Source of the DNA: [Clostridium] aerotolerans DSM 5434
GTDB taxonomy: Bacteria; Bacillota; Clostridia; Lachnospirales; Lachnospiraceae
DNA: 64,000 nucleotides
Assembly: GCF_000687555.1 (NCBI RefSeq)
Contig: NZ_JHWJ01000007.1
Span: 149,028-213,027 of the forward strand
Direction of reading: 5' to 3'
In this document: piece by piece, positions 1-8,660 of the stretch
Layout: the number at the start of each line of letters is the position of its first letter
Position numbering within the stretch: the first letter of the stretch is position 1
Notes under the pieces: generated by a model
What the model was told of the DNA's origin: nothing
The model's input: only the letters and a program-made list of their open reading frames with translations
Databases searched by the model: none
Program-made: the position numbers and the translations under genes

Positions 1-27
1 TTATGAGAAGAAGGAGATGTATAATTC

Positions 28-693
28 ATGAGAATGATTATCGTAGGCTGCGGACGAAATGGTTCCGGCCTGGCACTGGCATTAAGTAAAATGGGCCACA
101 ACGTGACCGTTATAGATTCCAACCCAGGATCATTTAAAGAGCTTGGCCCTAATTTTCGGGGAGAGACCATAGAGGGAATTGGGTTTGACCAGGAGGTCCT
201 CTTAAAGGCACAGATCAAAAAGACCGATGCACTGGCTGCCTTTACCTCCAGTGATGAATCCAATGCAGTGATTGCACGAATCTCCAAAGAAATTTATCAT
301 GTACCAAAGGTGGTCGCCCGTCTTCATGACAGGGAAAAGGCCGAGATTTATAAGCGCCTGGGCGTACAGACCTTATCCTCTACTGCCTGGGGAATTCAAA
401 GGGCTGTTGACCTGCTTTGCTACTCTCCTCTTCATACCATATTCAGCATGGGAAATGGAGATGTGGAGCTTGTGGAAATTGAGACCACGCCTCTCATGGA
501 AGGCCATAAGGCCAGTGAACTCTCCATCCCCGGGGAAGTGAAAATTGTATCCATTACAAGGGGAAACAAGACCATACTGCCCACAACTGGTACTGCACTG
601 CAAAAAGGAGATATTCTCTATGTAGCTGCCGCCGTATCCTCCTTTGACCGGTTAAAACGTTTATTTGGAATTTCCAATGGAAAGGGGATATGA
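28..693 (+). CDS. TrkA/KtrA-type potassium channel regulatory (RCK) subunit, first of two
   Basis: A 221-residue cytoplasmic regulatory subunit that would bind NAD(H) or another nucleotide and gate a K+ uptake channel of the Trk/Ktr type. The N-terminal half is a Rossmann RCK_N domain: the glycine motif GCGRNGSG starts at residue 7 and the acidic residue ending strand 2 lies in VIDSNP near residue 30. Residues about 145-215 form the RCK_C ligand-binding domain. The length fits a single-RCK KtrA-like protein rather than the double-length TrkA of enterobacteria. The start has a clear AGAAGGAGA ribosome site 8-10 bases upstream. Its stop overlaps the next RCK gene (ATGA), so the two are translationally coupled. 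The membrane channel subunit is not in the window and may lie to the left. Confidence 0.88.
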   Translation: MRMIIVGCGRNGSGLALALSKMGHNVTVIDSNPGSFKELGPNFRGETIEGIGFDQEVLLKAQIKKTDALAAFTSSDESNAVIARISKEIYHVPKVVARLHDREKAEIYKRLGVQTLSSTAWGIQRAVDLLCYSPLHTIFSMGNGDVELVEIETTPLMEGHKASELSIPGEVKIVSITRGNKTILPTTGTALQKGDILYVAAAVSSFDRLKRLFGISNGKGI

Positions 694-1364
694 AGATGAA
701 GGTCATAATTATTGGGGGCGGCCAGGTTGGCGCATATTTAGCTTCCCTTCTATTGGAACGGGGGCATGAAATTAAAATCATTGATGTAAGAGAAACCAGA
801 ATACCGGTCTTAAAGCGGGACCTTCCTGAGGAATGTGTCATCTGCGGAAATGGAGCCGAGCCAAGGGTCTTAGAGGCCGCTGGGATCAATGAGGCCGATG
901 TGGTGGCTGCCGTGACCGGCTCAGATGAAACAAACCTGGTGGTAGCCACTCTATCCCGCATGGAGTATGGGGTACGCCGTGTGGTAGGAAGGGTAAATAA
1001 TCCTAAAAATGCATGGCTCTTTCAGGGAATCATGGGAGTCGATGCAGCTCTTAACCAGGCAGATCTAATGGCTCGTCTGGTGGCAGAGGAAATGACTATG
1101 GGCGATATGATGACCCTTTTAAAGCTACACGGCGGTCAGTACTCTCTGGTAGAGCGTATGGTGGATCCGGCATCTCCAGCCGCTGGGAAAACGGTAAAGG
1201 AGATAAATCTGCCTCTGGAATGTGTTCTGGTCGCTATCCTTCGAAAGGATCAGCTTCTTTTACCCAGAGGAAACACTCATCTGATTGCTGGTGACAAGAT
1301 AGTTGCAATCACCCATAACTCTTATTTAGACCATCTGGCCGAGGCACTGGGATCAGGGAAATAG
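690..1364 (+). CDS. TrkA/KtrA-type potassium channel regulatory (RCK) subunit, second copy
   Basis: A 224-residue paralogue of the preceding gene, again RCK_N plus RCK_C. The Rossmann motif GGGQVGAYLA begins at residue 9 and IKIIDVRE provides the acidic ribose-contacting end of strand 2. The C-terminal domain (about residues 140-220) carries the GKTVKEINLP segment typical of RCK_C. The ATG overlaps the upstream stop codon as ATGA; an alternative ATG two codons downstream (696) would remove only Met-Lys. Two adjacent but divergent RCK genes suggest that the channel ring is hetero-oligomeric or that the two proteins sense different ligands; this is inference. Confidence 0.87.
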   Translation: MKMKVIIIGGGQVGAYLASLLLERGHEIKIIDVRETRIPVLKRDLPEECVICGNGAEPRVLEAAGINEADVVAAVTGSDETNLVVATLSRMEYGVRRVVGRVNNPKNAWLFQGIMGVDAALNQADLMARLVAEEMTMGDMMTLLKLHGGQYSLVERMVDPASPAAGKTVKEINLPLECVLVAILRKDQLLLPRGNTHLIAGDKIVAITHNSYLDHLAEALGSGK

Positions 1365-1396
1365 TCTTCTGCCAGGGAACGGAGGTGCTTAGCCGC

Positions 1397-2140
1397 ATGA
1401 TATTTAAAGAGTTTGGAACCGCCAGTGCACCGACCATAGTCCTTCTCCATGAAGGCGGCCTTTCCTGGTGGTCTCTGATGGAAACCATTGAACTGCTAAA
1501 GAGGGATTACCACATCGTAGCTCCCATTATAGACGGACACGGAGAAGATGCGCAGACTACTTTTTTAAGTATCCAGGATTCTGCCCGTAAACTGATCCAG
1601 TATATTGATGAAAATAACAACGGTTCCGTCTTTGCCATGGGCGGTTCCACTCTGGGGGCACAGATAGTCGTTGAGGCGCTGTCTCAAAGGACTGATATTG
1701 CCAGGTATGCCATCATAGAAAGTCCTTGGGTGATACCATCTAAATCTCTGACATTTTTAACAGTTTTGGCAGGCAGACTCGCGTACAGACTTTATCATCG
1801 GAAATGGTTTGCTAAAATCAGAGCAAGAGAATTATCTATAAAGAAACAACATTTTATTCAATACTTCAGCGACACCAGCTCCATGACAAAAGATTCCCTG
1901 ATAAACATCGCAGTGAATCACACTTCTTATGCGGTCTCAGATGAATTAAAAAACACCAGAGCCAATGTAATGATTATCATAGGTTCCAGGGAAATTAAGC
2001 GTATGGACCCTTCCATCCATAAGCTGATTGATATGATACCAGAGACCAAGGTATTTATTGTCCCCGGCATGAAGCCCGGGGAATTCAGCATGATACACAG
2101 TACAGAGTATTATTATCTGCTCAAACGCATCACCGGATAA
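1397..2140 (+). CDS. alpha/beta hydrolase with an atypical nucleophile elbow
   Basis: A 247-residue alpha/beta hydrolase-fold protein. Strand 3 and the oxyanion region are seen in TIVLLHEGG, the acidic loop in APIIDGHGED, and the C-terminal catalytic-type His in SMIHSTEYY. The elbow reads GGSTLGAQIV; aligned on the LGAQ helix start, the nucleophile position is Thr (G-S-T-L-G), or else Ser one residue earlier in a distorted elbow. No signal peptide. I chose ATG 1397 because GGAGG (1381-1385) lies 11 bases upstream; a GTG at 1385 overlaps that site and would add four residues. It follows the RCK pair after 20 bases, so it is probably cotranscribed. Substrate cannot be predicted. Confidence 0.8.
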   Translation: MIFKEFGTASAPTIVLLHEGGLSWWSLMETIELLKRDYHIVAPIIDGHGEDAQTTFLSIQDSARKLIQYIDENNNGSVFAMGGSTLGAQIVVEALSQRTDIARYAIIESPWVIPSKSLTFLTVLAGRLAYRLYHRKWFAKIRARELSIKKQHFIQYFSDTSSMTKDSLINIAVNHTSYAVSDELKNTRANVMIIIGSREIKRMDPSIHKLIDMIPETKVFIVPGMKPGEFSMIHSTEYYYLLKRITG

Positions 2141-2151
2141 CTATATAACCA

Positions 2152-2196
2152 AAACGAGCTTTGAAACCCTGACATACAGGACTTCAAAGCTCGTTT
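2152..2196. terminator. bidirectional hairpin terminator between convergent genes
   Basis: A perfect 14-bp inverted repeat (2152-2165 with 2183-2196, arm AAACGAGCTTTGAA) lies between the convergent hydrolase and isomerase genes, with A-rich and T-rich flanks. It is positioned to end transcription from both sides. Confidence 0.75.
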
Positions 2197-2201
2197 CCAG
2201 T

Positions 2202-3029
2202 TTATTTATAATCCTCAAGAAACTTCCTGGACCACTCCGCATTATCAGGAGTACTGTCTTCAATGGTCATCTGGATAAAAGGTTTGTCTTTCTTTACGAA
2301 GTTGAGAATGGTATCATACTTCATGGTGCCACTTCCAGGCGCTCCTGAAACAACCTTATCTCCTTCGATAACAAAGTCTTTCATATGAACCACATCTGTA
2401 TACTCGCCCAGATCTTTAATAGCTTCTGTAATCACCTCATCATAACGAGCGCTATTTTCTACAGAAAGAAGATTTACTGGATCCAAGATGATTCTTAGAT
2501 TGGGTGAGTTGATTTCCTTTAATACCTTTAACGCCTGTTTGGAGTCATATACAATGTGGCTCCACACTGGTTCTATGGCCATGATAACACCAAATTTTTC
2601 CGCGCATTCTACCACGGGACGAAAATTCTTAATGAAAGTCTGTAAGGATTCCTCTGTATGGCTTTCCGGTACAAAGCGGTATTCTGCATTAGGTGCCCCG
2701 GTTTCCGTACCCACTACGCTGCATCCTAACATGGAGGCAAAACGAAGATGTGCAAAATAACGTTCCTGAATCTTTTTAAGCTCAACTGGATCAGGATGTG
2801 CCAGATTCAGATAACAGCCTAACACTGCAATATCCACATCATACTTGGCAAACAGCTTACGAAGATAGGTAGCATAGCCTGGAGTCAATGCAGAGTCGTC
2901 TACGGAATGCTCCTTCACCGTTTTGGTTAATGCCAGATGAGCACAGCAAAACCCCTGTTCCTGTGCAATCTTTAATCGTTCTTCTATTGTGCCTGGTGCT
3001 ACATCGTGTAACCGGATTCCAATCTGCAT
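2202..3029 (-). CDS. sugar phosphate isomerase/epimerase (xylose-isomerase-like TIM barrel)
   Basis: A 275-residue AP_endonuc_2 / xylose isomerase-like TIM-barrel protein. Metal-ligand segments in the expected order are AIEPVW (Glu, about residue 150), ILDPVN (Asp, about 184), VVHMKD (His, about 215) and TIEDS (Glu, about 255). Such proteins isomerise or epimerise keto-sugars using a divalent metal. It is 14 bases downstream of the GH28 gene, so it is likely the last gene of the pectin operon, acting on a galacturonate- or rhamnose-derived sugar; the exact reaction is not determined. ATG 3029 has an AAAGGAGAAG ribosome site. Confidence 0.8.
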   Translation of the reverse strand: MQIGIRLHDVAPGTIEERLKIAQEQGFCCAHLALTKTVKEHSVDDSALTPGYATYLRKLFAKYDVDIAVLGCYLNLAHPDPVELKKIQERYFAHLRFASMLGCSVVGTETGAPNAEYRFVPESHTEESLQTFIKNFRPVVECAEKFGVIMAIEPVWSHIVYDSKQALKVLKEINSPNLRIILDPVNLLSVENSARYDEVITEAIKDLGEYTDVVHMKDFVIEGDKVVSGAPGSGTMKYDTILNFVKKDKPFIQMTIEDSTPDNAEWSRKFLEDYK

Positions 3030-3043
3030 AATTCACTTCTCCT

Positions 3044-4597
3044 TTATTTTACATCATAGTGATCCACATTGGTCACATCAAACGCTTCCCCAACTTGTCC
3101 GGAAATCGAAACCTGATCAAGAATCAACGTTTCAACGTTATTGATTAAGAAACCTTTCTTTGAGCATTCCTCGATTCCGCTTAACATGGCTGGTGCACCT
3201 TTGTTTGCTTCCTCTGCAAAAGAAACCTCAACATTCTTAAGTTCAATACGCTCAATCTTCTGTTCTGGGAGTCCGTAAAAGAAGGAAGCAGCCACATGAC
3301 AATTCTCTGCTTTTATGTTTGTGAAATACAGCCCTTTGATGCTGGGAGTCCGCTCATCAACAGGCAAGGCCTCGCGAGACTGTACATAATCGGATTTCCC
3401 ATCTGGATCGCAGAAATAAAAGCTGTTTACCACAAAAGGTGTCATAACATGATCCATGTGGATATGGTCAAAATATATTTCGGAAAGCACAGAATCTTTT
3501 CCCCGACCTCTTCTCGTCTTAATTCTCAACCCTCTGTCGGTATGGCGGAACAGACAGTATTCCACCCGAATGTTTTTAACCCCGGCTCCTACTTCACTTC
3601 CTACAGTAACCGCACCGTGGCCGTTTTCCATCAGACACTGACGGATCATAATATTCTCAGAAGGTGTTTTATACTTTCTTCCCATATAAATCTTTCCGGA
3701 CTTAATGGCAATACAGTCATCTCCTAAAGAGAAATGAACCCCCAGGATCTCAACATCTTTACAGGATTCTGGATCCAATCCGTCTGTATTATGGGAATTG
3801 GCAGGATTATTGATGGTTAAATCAATGAACTTCAAATCTTGGCTAAAGTAAGGGTGAAGCACCCATGCCGGACTGTCCTTCAAAGAAAATCCCTGTAAGC
3901 TTACATTTTTACATCTCTCTAAAAATACCATACGGGGGCGGAAGGCAATCTTCATCTGTCGAACATCGTGCCACCAGTTATCAAAATCAGCCTGTCCATT
4001 GATCAAACCTCTTCCGTAGATCACAACATCCTCTACATCGATACCAGTAATAATTCCAGCAAACATCGGTAAGGGGTTGCCCTCCCATGTTCCCAGATTA
4101 TAATCTTCCTTTTCGTCATAGCTTTCTATGACACCCGGAAATCTTGGGAATTTGTTACGGTCTGTATCTGCCTGAAGCTCGGCACCTTCGGCAAGCTCTA
4201 TCTTAATATGGCTCTTTAAGAACAGGCTGGTAATGTGGTAGGTACCTTTTGGAATAAGTACTCTTCCATCTTTAGGACAAGCCATAATAGCCGCCTGGAT
4301 AAAGGGAGTATCATCCTGAATGCCATCCCCCTTTGCCCCGATTTCACGAACATTTAAGGTGACAAACTCATAATCGGTACGAAAAACTACTTCTGCCTTT
4401 TTTCCATCTCTTTCCAAGCAGATATTATAATCCATATCCGGTTTTAAGTCAAATAAAGTAAATACGGTCTTTTTTGTCTCTCCATGGCTTTCTCCATTTA
4501 CATAGATCGTCCCAGGAGTATCATATTCATAGATCTGCTCTGTTATGGTTTCAATGGTTGCAGAACGTGCTGTCTTTAAAGCAACTCTAAGTTTCAT
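3044..4597 (-). CDS. intracellular GH28 polygalacturonase / exo-galacturonidase
   Basis: A 517-residue glycoside hydrolase family 28 enzyme that hydrolyses alpha-galacturonoside bonds in pectin fragments. Residues 1 to about 80 form a small beta domain (ends TLFDLKPDMDYNI, fibronectin-III-like); the right-handed beta-helix begins at IGAKGDGIQDDT (about 87). The four GH28 signatures are present in order: NTDG (about 271), GDDC (about 292, with the catalytic Asp pair), GHG (about 325) and RIK (about 356). There is no signal peptide, so it acts in the cytoplasm on imported oligomers, as expected for a gene downstream of a sugar ABC transporter. Exo action is inferred from this context. Confidence 0.92.
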   Translation of the reverse strand: MKLRVALKTARSATIETITEQIYEYDTPGTIYVNGESHGETKKTVFTLFDLKPDMDYNICLERDGKKAEVVFRTDYEFVTLNVREIGAKGDGIQDDTPFIQAAIMACPKDGRVLIPKGTYHITSLFLKSHIKIELAEGAELQADTDRNKFPRFPGVIESYDEKEDYNLGTWEGNPLPMFAGIITGIDVEDVVIYGRGLINGQADFDNWWHDVRQMKIAFRPRMVFLERCKNVSLQGFSLKDSPAWVLHPYFSQDLKFIDLTINNPANSHNTDGLDPESCKDVEILGVHFSLGDDCIAIKSGKIYMGRKYKTPSENIMIRQCLMENGHGAVTVGSEVGAGVKNIRVEYCLFRHTDRGLRIKTRRGRGKDSVLSEIYFDHIHMDHVMTPFVVNSFYFCDPDGKSDYVQSREALPVDERTPSIKGLYFTNIKAENCHVAASFFYGLPEQKIERIELKNVEVSFAEEANKGAPAMLSGIEECSKKGFLINNVETLILDQVSISGQVGEAFDVTNVDHYDVK

Positions 4598-4632
4598 ACT
4601 GACTTAACCTCGCATTTTCTTTTCGTATATTC

Positions 4633-4663
4633 AAAAAGGGCGCAGCAACTTAATACTACGCCC
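4633..4663 (-). terminator. intrinsic terminator after the sugar permease genes
   Basis: On the minus strand a GGGCGTAG...CTGCGCCC hairpin (4638-4663) is followed by TTTTTG. It separates the ABC transporter genes from the GH28 and isomerase genes, so the latter would be expressed by readthrough or from a separate promoter. Confidence 0.75.
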
Positions 4664-4675
4664 AATCTAATTCAA

Positions 4676-5527
4676 TTAACCTTTTACGCCTCCGGCTGCG
4701 ATACCATCAATAAAGGCATCCTGTGCACAGAAGAATACAATCAGGGAAGGAATGATAGAGATTAAAGACATCGCTAAAATTCGGTTCCACTGGAATCCAA
4801 CATCACCATCCATTGACATACGTAAGTAAATGGAGTTTGTGTATTTGGGCATATCTGAAACGTAAATGAGGGGTCCCATAAAGTCATTGGTGGTCCACAT
4901 GAACTGGAACAGTGCAACGGAAACCAAAGATGGCTTTAACATAGGAACGATTACATACCATAAGGTTTTAATGGAGTTACATCCATCAATCTTAGCTGCT
5001 TCCTCAAGCTCCTTTGGCACACCTCTTAAGAACTGTACCAGCATGAACAGGAAGTAAGTATCTCCTGCAAACAGAGAAGGAATCACCAATGGAAGATAGG
5101 AGTTCGTCCATCCCCACTGATTGAACATGATGTACTGTGGTGCATTTAAAACTACCTGTGGAAGGAATAAAGTGGAGATCATTAAGGAGAAGAGGATTGC
5201 TTTTCCCTTAAATTCAAACCGTCCGAAACCGTAAGCAGTAATGGTTGCAGAGAAAACAGTAAAAATTACTTTAGGTACTACGATTTTATAAGTGTTGAGC
5301 ATGGACTTGATTAAGTTTATCTTGCCGCCGTAATCAACAAATGCATTGTCATATCCGTCCATAACAGGATTCTTTGGCCAGAACCATGCGCTGGTAAAAA
5401 TCTCAGAGTTTGTTTTAAAGGTAGCTCCCACCATCCAGATCAGGGGGTATACCATAATGAAACCTACAGCAATAAGAAGCGTATAACGAATCACTGTACT
5501 GATTTGTCTTCTAGTCTCTTTCGTCAT
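4676..5527 (-). CDS. carbohydrate ABC transporter permease, MalG type
   Basis: A 283-residue inner-membrane permease of the CUT1 sugar family with six predicted membrane segments, the first at about residues 15-35. The cytoplasmic EAA loop that contacts the ATPase is seen as EELEEAAKIDGCNSIKTL near residues 180-197. It pairs with the MalF-type permease six bases upstream and with the lipoprotein at 7194-8570. No sugar ATPase gene is in the locus, so it probably uses a shared MsmK/UgpC-like ATPase encoded elsewhere. The start has a GGGAGG site. Confidence 0.92.
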   Translation of the reverse strand: MTKETRRQISTVIRYTLLIAVGFIMVYPLIWMVGATFKTNSEIFTSAWFWPKNPVMDGYDNAFVDYGGKINLIKSMLNTYKIVVPKVIFTVFSATITAYGFGRFEFKGKAILFSLMISTLFLPQVVLNAPQYIMFNQWGWTNSYLPLVIPSLFAGDTYFLFMLVQFLRGVPKELEEAAKIDGCNSIKTLWYVIVPMLKPSLVSVALFQFMWTTNDFMGPLIYVSDMPKYTNSIYLRMSMDGDVGFQWNRILAMSLISIIPSLIVFFCAQDAFIDGIAAGGVKG

Positions 5528-5532
5528 GTTAT

Positions 5533-6432
5533 CTACCTCCCGTCCTCATCTGAATAGTAAACCCACTTCTTCTGGCTTACGAACGCCACAGCCGTAAAGG
5601 TCATAACGATAAGGAACAGAATCCATGCCTGTGCACTTGCCATACCCATCTTGTGACGTAAGAATGCGTTGTTGTAAATCAAGATGGAAATAAGTGTTGT
5701 CGCTCCGTTTGGTCCTCCCTTTGTTACAAGGAATGGTCCGTTGAACTCCTGGAATGCCTGGCATAGCTGGGTAATCAGATTGTAGAAAATAACTGGTGTG
5801 ATAAGCGGAACTGTGATCTTGAAAAACTGTGTCCACTTTCCTGCTCCGTCAATAGATGCTGCTTCATAGAGATCTTCTGATACGCCCTTTAGAGCGGCAA
5901 GGAAGATAACCATGGCAGATCCAAACTGCCATACTCTTAACAGAATGATAACTGCAAGAGCGCCGTTGGCAGATGCCATCCAGTTGATTTTTTCAGCTCC
6001 GAAAACGCCAATTACGGTATTGATCAGACCGTCTGTATTAAATACCGCTCTCCATAGAATTGCTATGGCAATGGAACCGCCAAGAATGGAGGGAATGTAA
6101 TATGCAGTTCTAAAGAAGTTTACACCCTTTAATTTAAAATTTAGTATATATGCAATGAATAATGCAAATGTCAGCTTTACAGGAACATCAATAATTGCAT
6201 ATTTGAATGTAACCATGAAAGCTCTTCTGATGTCAGAATCTGTGAAAATCTTATTATAGTTCATCAAACCTGTCTTTGTTACACCACTGAACAGGTCATA
6301 ATTTGTAAAGCTATAGTACAGTGAAGATGCGAACGGATAAACTTTAAAAAGTATAAATCCAATCAGCCACGGTAGCACAAAGAAAAATCCTGCATTCTCT
6401 GCCAGGAACTTATGAATACCCTTAGACTTCAT
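5533..6432 (-). CDS. carbohydrate ABC transporter permease, MalF type
   Basis: A 299-residue CUT1 permease, partner of the MalG-type protein. The first membrane segment (about residues 14-34, FFFVLPWLIGFILF) is followed by a periplasmic loop and five further segments. The EAA loop reads SEDLYEAASIDGAGKWTQF near residues 205-225. It starts after an ACAGGAGGT ribosome site, five bases beyond the stop of the 222-residue GH105-like gene, so that gene and both permeases form one operon. Confidence 0.92.
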   Translation of the reverse strand: MKSKGIHKFLAENAGFFFVLPWLIGFILFKVYPFASSLYYSFTNYDLFSGVTKTGLMNYNKIFTDSDIRRAFMVTFKYAIIDVPVKLTFALFIAYILNFKLKGVNFFRTAYYIPSILGGSIAIAILWRAVFNTDGLINTVIGVFGAEKINWMASANGALAVIILLRVWQFGSAMVIFLAALKGVSEDLYEAASIDGAGKWTQFFKITVPLITPVIFYNLITQLCQAFQEFNGPFLVTKGGPNGATTLISILIYNNAFLRHKMGMASAQAWILFLIVMTFTAVAFVSQKKWVYYSDEDGR

Positions 6433-6437
6433 ACTGC

Positions 6438-7106
6438 TTATACCTCCTGTTTTTTAAGTATTGTGTATTGCGCACGGATCATATTCTCTAAACCTACGCA
6501 AGCTTGATTATCGTTCCCCGCAATCATATTCCAAACAAGTTCCCCGAAATTGCTGTATTTCTCCCTTTGAAGAACGCCAATGTTGCACGCCTTTAGGATG
6601 GAATAACCGATTTCCAAAATTTCAGGAGAATCCGGGAGGTCTTTCATCTTTTCCTTGACTATAACCTGAAACAAATCCCTTAATTCTCTATAATATTCGT
6701 AGATCTCTTCTGACATCTGACTGATGGTCTCGATCAGGGCTACTAAATCATCTCCTGTAAAGGATTCCCTGTTCCGAAACATTGCAGCAATTTCATTATA
6801 ATGTTCTTTCCTATTATATCTCGTTTCATACGCTGTAACAAATGGCATGAAATCCATAGTCCATTCATTTGATATTATTGCATTATCAATCTTCTGTCTG
6901 TATTCCTCATTGTCTGTTTGCCCATAAGCAAAAAAATATGCTAAATAGTCCTGCATCGGCAGGCTGCCTGCCGTCCCCTCCAGGGCCTTAAGCCCGCTTA
7001 AATGATACAGTACAAATTCTTTATAAGACTCTTCCCCAAAAGCCTCATACATTTGTACTGCACCAGTCAGCTGGTATGGTTTCAATGTCTCATATCTGCA
7101 TTCCAT
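6438..7106 (-). CDS. short divergent GH105-like (alpha/alpha-barrel) protein
   Basis: A 222-residue soluble protein that resembles a shortened form of the full-length GH105 enzyme at 9714-11015. Three stretches line up by eye: TGAVQMYEAFGEESYKEF (14-31) with the GH105 segment containing LEMYAITKDSRYFEF; WTMDFMPFVTAYETRYN (82-98) with VWLDGLYMCQPFYMEYETRF; and EIGYSILKACNIGVLQREKY (165-184) with AIFSYAILKGVRLGYLPADY. About 60 residues between the last two blocks are missing. An Asp near the GH105 catalytic Asp is present (Asp85) but its spacing is changed, so activity is uncertain. It sits between the binding lipoprotein and the permeases. No signal peptide. Function unknown; GH105 ancestry is inference. 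Confidence 0.7.
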   Translation of the reverse strand: MECRYETLKPYQLTGAVQMYEAFGEESYKEFVLYHLSGLKALEGTAGSLPMQDYLAYFFAYGQTDNEEYRQKIDNAIISNEWTMDFMPFVTAYETRYNRKEHYNEIAAMFRNRESFTGDDLVALIETISQMSEEIYEYYRELRDLFQVIVKEKMKDLPDSPEILEIGYSILKACNIGVLQREKYSNFGELVWNMIAGNDNQACVGLENMIRAQYTILKKQEV

Positions 7107-7133
7107 GACTTTTGTCTGCCCTTTTCTTTATGG

Positions 7134-7159
7134 GAGCCGCCATAACGTTATGGCGGCTC
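7134..7159. repeat. 26-bp perfect palindrome between binding-protein and downstream genes
   Basis: The two 13-bp halves (GAGCCGCCATAAC and its complement) are exactly symmetric with no loop bases. On the transcribed (minus) strand no T-run follows, so it is probably not a terminator. Its place just after the solute-binding gene fits an mRNA-stabilising or partial-attenuation hairpin that makes binding protein more abundant than the permeases, as in maltose-type operons (inference). Confidence 0.65.
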
Positions 7160-7193
7160 GTATGAAATGTGTATTGCTTTTCTATAAGGTTAA

Positions 7194-8570
7194 TTAGTTC
7201 TCTAGAGTATCTGTAACACCCTTTACTAAGTCGGTTGCAGCCTGCTTGGAATCAATTTCACCTGCACTTAATTTACCAAATACTTTGAAGTAAACGCCGT
7301 CTGGGTTAGCCTTTAAGTCGTTGTGCTCAAATTTGCTGTCCAGAGTGAACTTGCTGTAACCCATAACCTTTGTGTTAGCTTCGATGGTTAACGGATCGCC
7401 AAGCTTGTTATCCTGAAGAATCTTTAAGCCTTCTGCAGAGCAAGGAATTCCTCTCTCTGTAGAACCGATCTTAACGCCTTCTTCATCATTTAAAAGGAAG
7501 TTGATTAACATAGCTGCCTCTTTTGGATGCTTGGAGCTTGAAGGAACTGCAAATGCCATGGAGATTTTTGTAAATCCACCGTTGTTGTTGCCCATCTTAA
7601 TGAAGTCGCCAAGAACAAATTCCTGGTTTGGCTTGTTAACACTGCCTTCAAGTGCTTTTTTGAACTTGGAAGCAGAGGAATCCCACTCGAAGATACCTGC
7701 ATACTTGCCATCGATCCATTTTGCATTCTTGTCAAGAGAGTCAGCCATATCGCCATTGATGGTAGCTAATGTTGGGATAACGTGCTTCTCTTCTAAACCA
7801 GTAATGAAATCCATACCATCTTTTACTTCATCTTCTGTGTAGTTGATCTGACCTTCTTCTACCCAGTTCTTGCCATATTTGGACTCAAGATAGTAAACCA
7901 TTAAGATCATACGATCATACTCACCAACTGCTAATGGATACATATCAGGATCTTTTGCTTTGAAAGCTTCTCCTGCTTTGTACAGGGAATCAAGGTCTGT
8001 AGGAATTGCTACACCAACCTCATCAAAAGCTGATTTATTCCAGTAGAACAGACGTCCTGTTAAAGAAATCGGAACTGCCATTAACTTACTATCTAATTTA
8101 CAAAGCTCAAGGCTTTCCGGTGAAAACTGCTTTAAATCAAGAACATCGGAGTAATCCTCAAGATTAGCGAATGACTTTCCGCCCTGGCCGTAAGATTCGA
8201 TCCAGTTCCAGTTGATCTGCATAACATCTGCTGCGTTGCCGCCTAAGATGTTTAAGGACTGTTTCTCTTCCCAGCCTGTCCATGCGCCGTACTCAGGAGT
8301 AACTGTTATGTTTGGATATTTTGCCATAAAGGCTTTGATTGCTTCTTCTGTTGCAGCATGTCTGCTGTCTCCACCCCACCAGGAAAACTTGATTTCTACT
8401 GGCTCTCCAGAGGTTGTGTCTGAAGCTGCTGCAGAAGTTGTCTCTGCTGCCTTTGTTGTCTCAGCTGCACTGGTTGTCTCGGTCGTGCTCTTGCCGCCTG
8501 CACATGCAGATAATGACATAGCCATAACAGTCGCTAACCCCATTGCTGTCCACTGTTTGATTTTTCTCAT
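7194..8570 (-). CDS. sugar ABC transporter substrate-binding lipoprotein
   Basis: A 458-residue family-1 extracellular solute-binding protein. A lipoprotein signal (positively charged MRKIKQW, hydrophobic stretch, lipobox LSAC with Cys22) is followed by a Ser/Thr/Ala/Glu-rich linker (residues about 25-55), then a periplasmic-binding fold starting EIKFSWWGG. It would capture oligosaccharide, probably pectin-derived given the GH28, GH105 and esterase neighbours, and deliver it to the two permeases. First gene of the operon; ribosome site AAAGGAGAG. Upstream lie a TATAAT box (8689-8694) and a cre-like palindrome just downstream of the predicted transcription start, so it is probably repressible. 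Confidence 0.92.
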   Translation of the reverse strand: MRKIKQWTAMGLATVMAMSLSACAGGKSTTETTSAAETTKAAETTSAAASDTTSGEPVEIKFSWWGGDSRHAATEEAIKAFMAKYPNITVTPEYGAWTGWEEKQSLNILGGNAADVMQINWNWIESYGQGGKSFANLEDYSDVLDLKQFSPESLELCKLDSKLMAVPISLTGRLFYWNKSAFDEVGVAIPTDLDSLYKAGEAFKAKDPDMYPLAVGEYDRMILMVYYLESKYGKNWVEEGQINYTEDEVKDGMDFITGLEEKHVIPTLATINGDMADSLDKNAKWIDGKYAGIFEWDSSASKFKKALEGSVNKPNQEFVLGDFIKMGNNNGGFTKISMAFAVPSSSKHPKEAAMLINFLLNDEEGVKIGSTERGIPCSAEGLKILQDNKLGDPLTIEANTKVMGYSKFTLDSKFEHNDLKANPDGVYFKVFGKLSAGEIDSKQAATDLVKGVTDTLEN

Positions 8571-8660
8571 TTTTCTCTCTCCTTTTTTCTATCCCTCAAA
8601 TGAGTTCTTTAAAAGCCTTTGGAAGCATTTACAATTTTCAACAATTTTTTCAACCATTGC

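Noticed and set aside
28..1364. Two RCK genes considered as a split full-length trkA
   Set aside because: Each encodes a complete RCK_N plus RCK_C unit with its own start and the sequences differ, so they are paralogues, not a broken gene.
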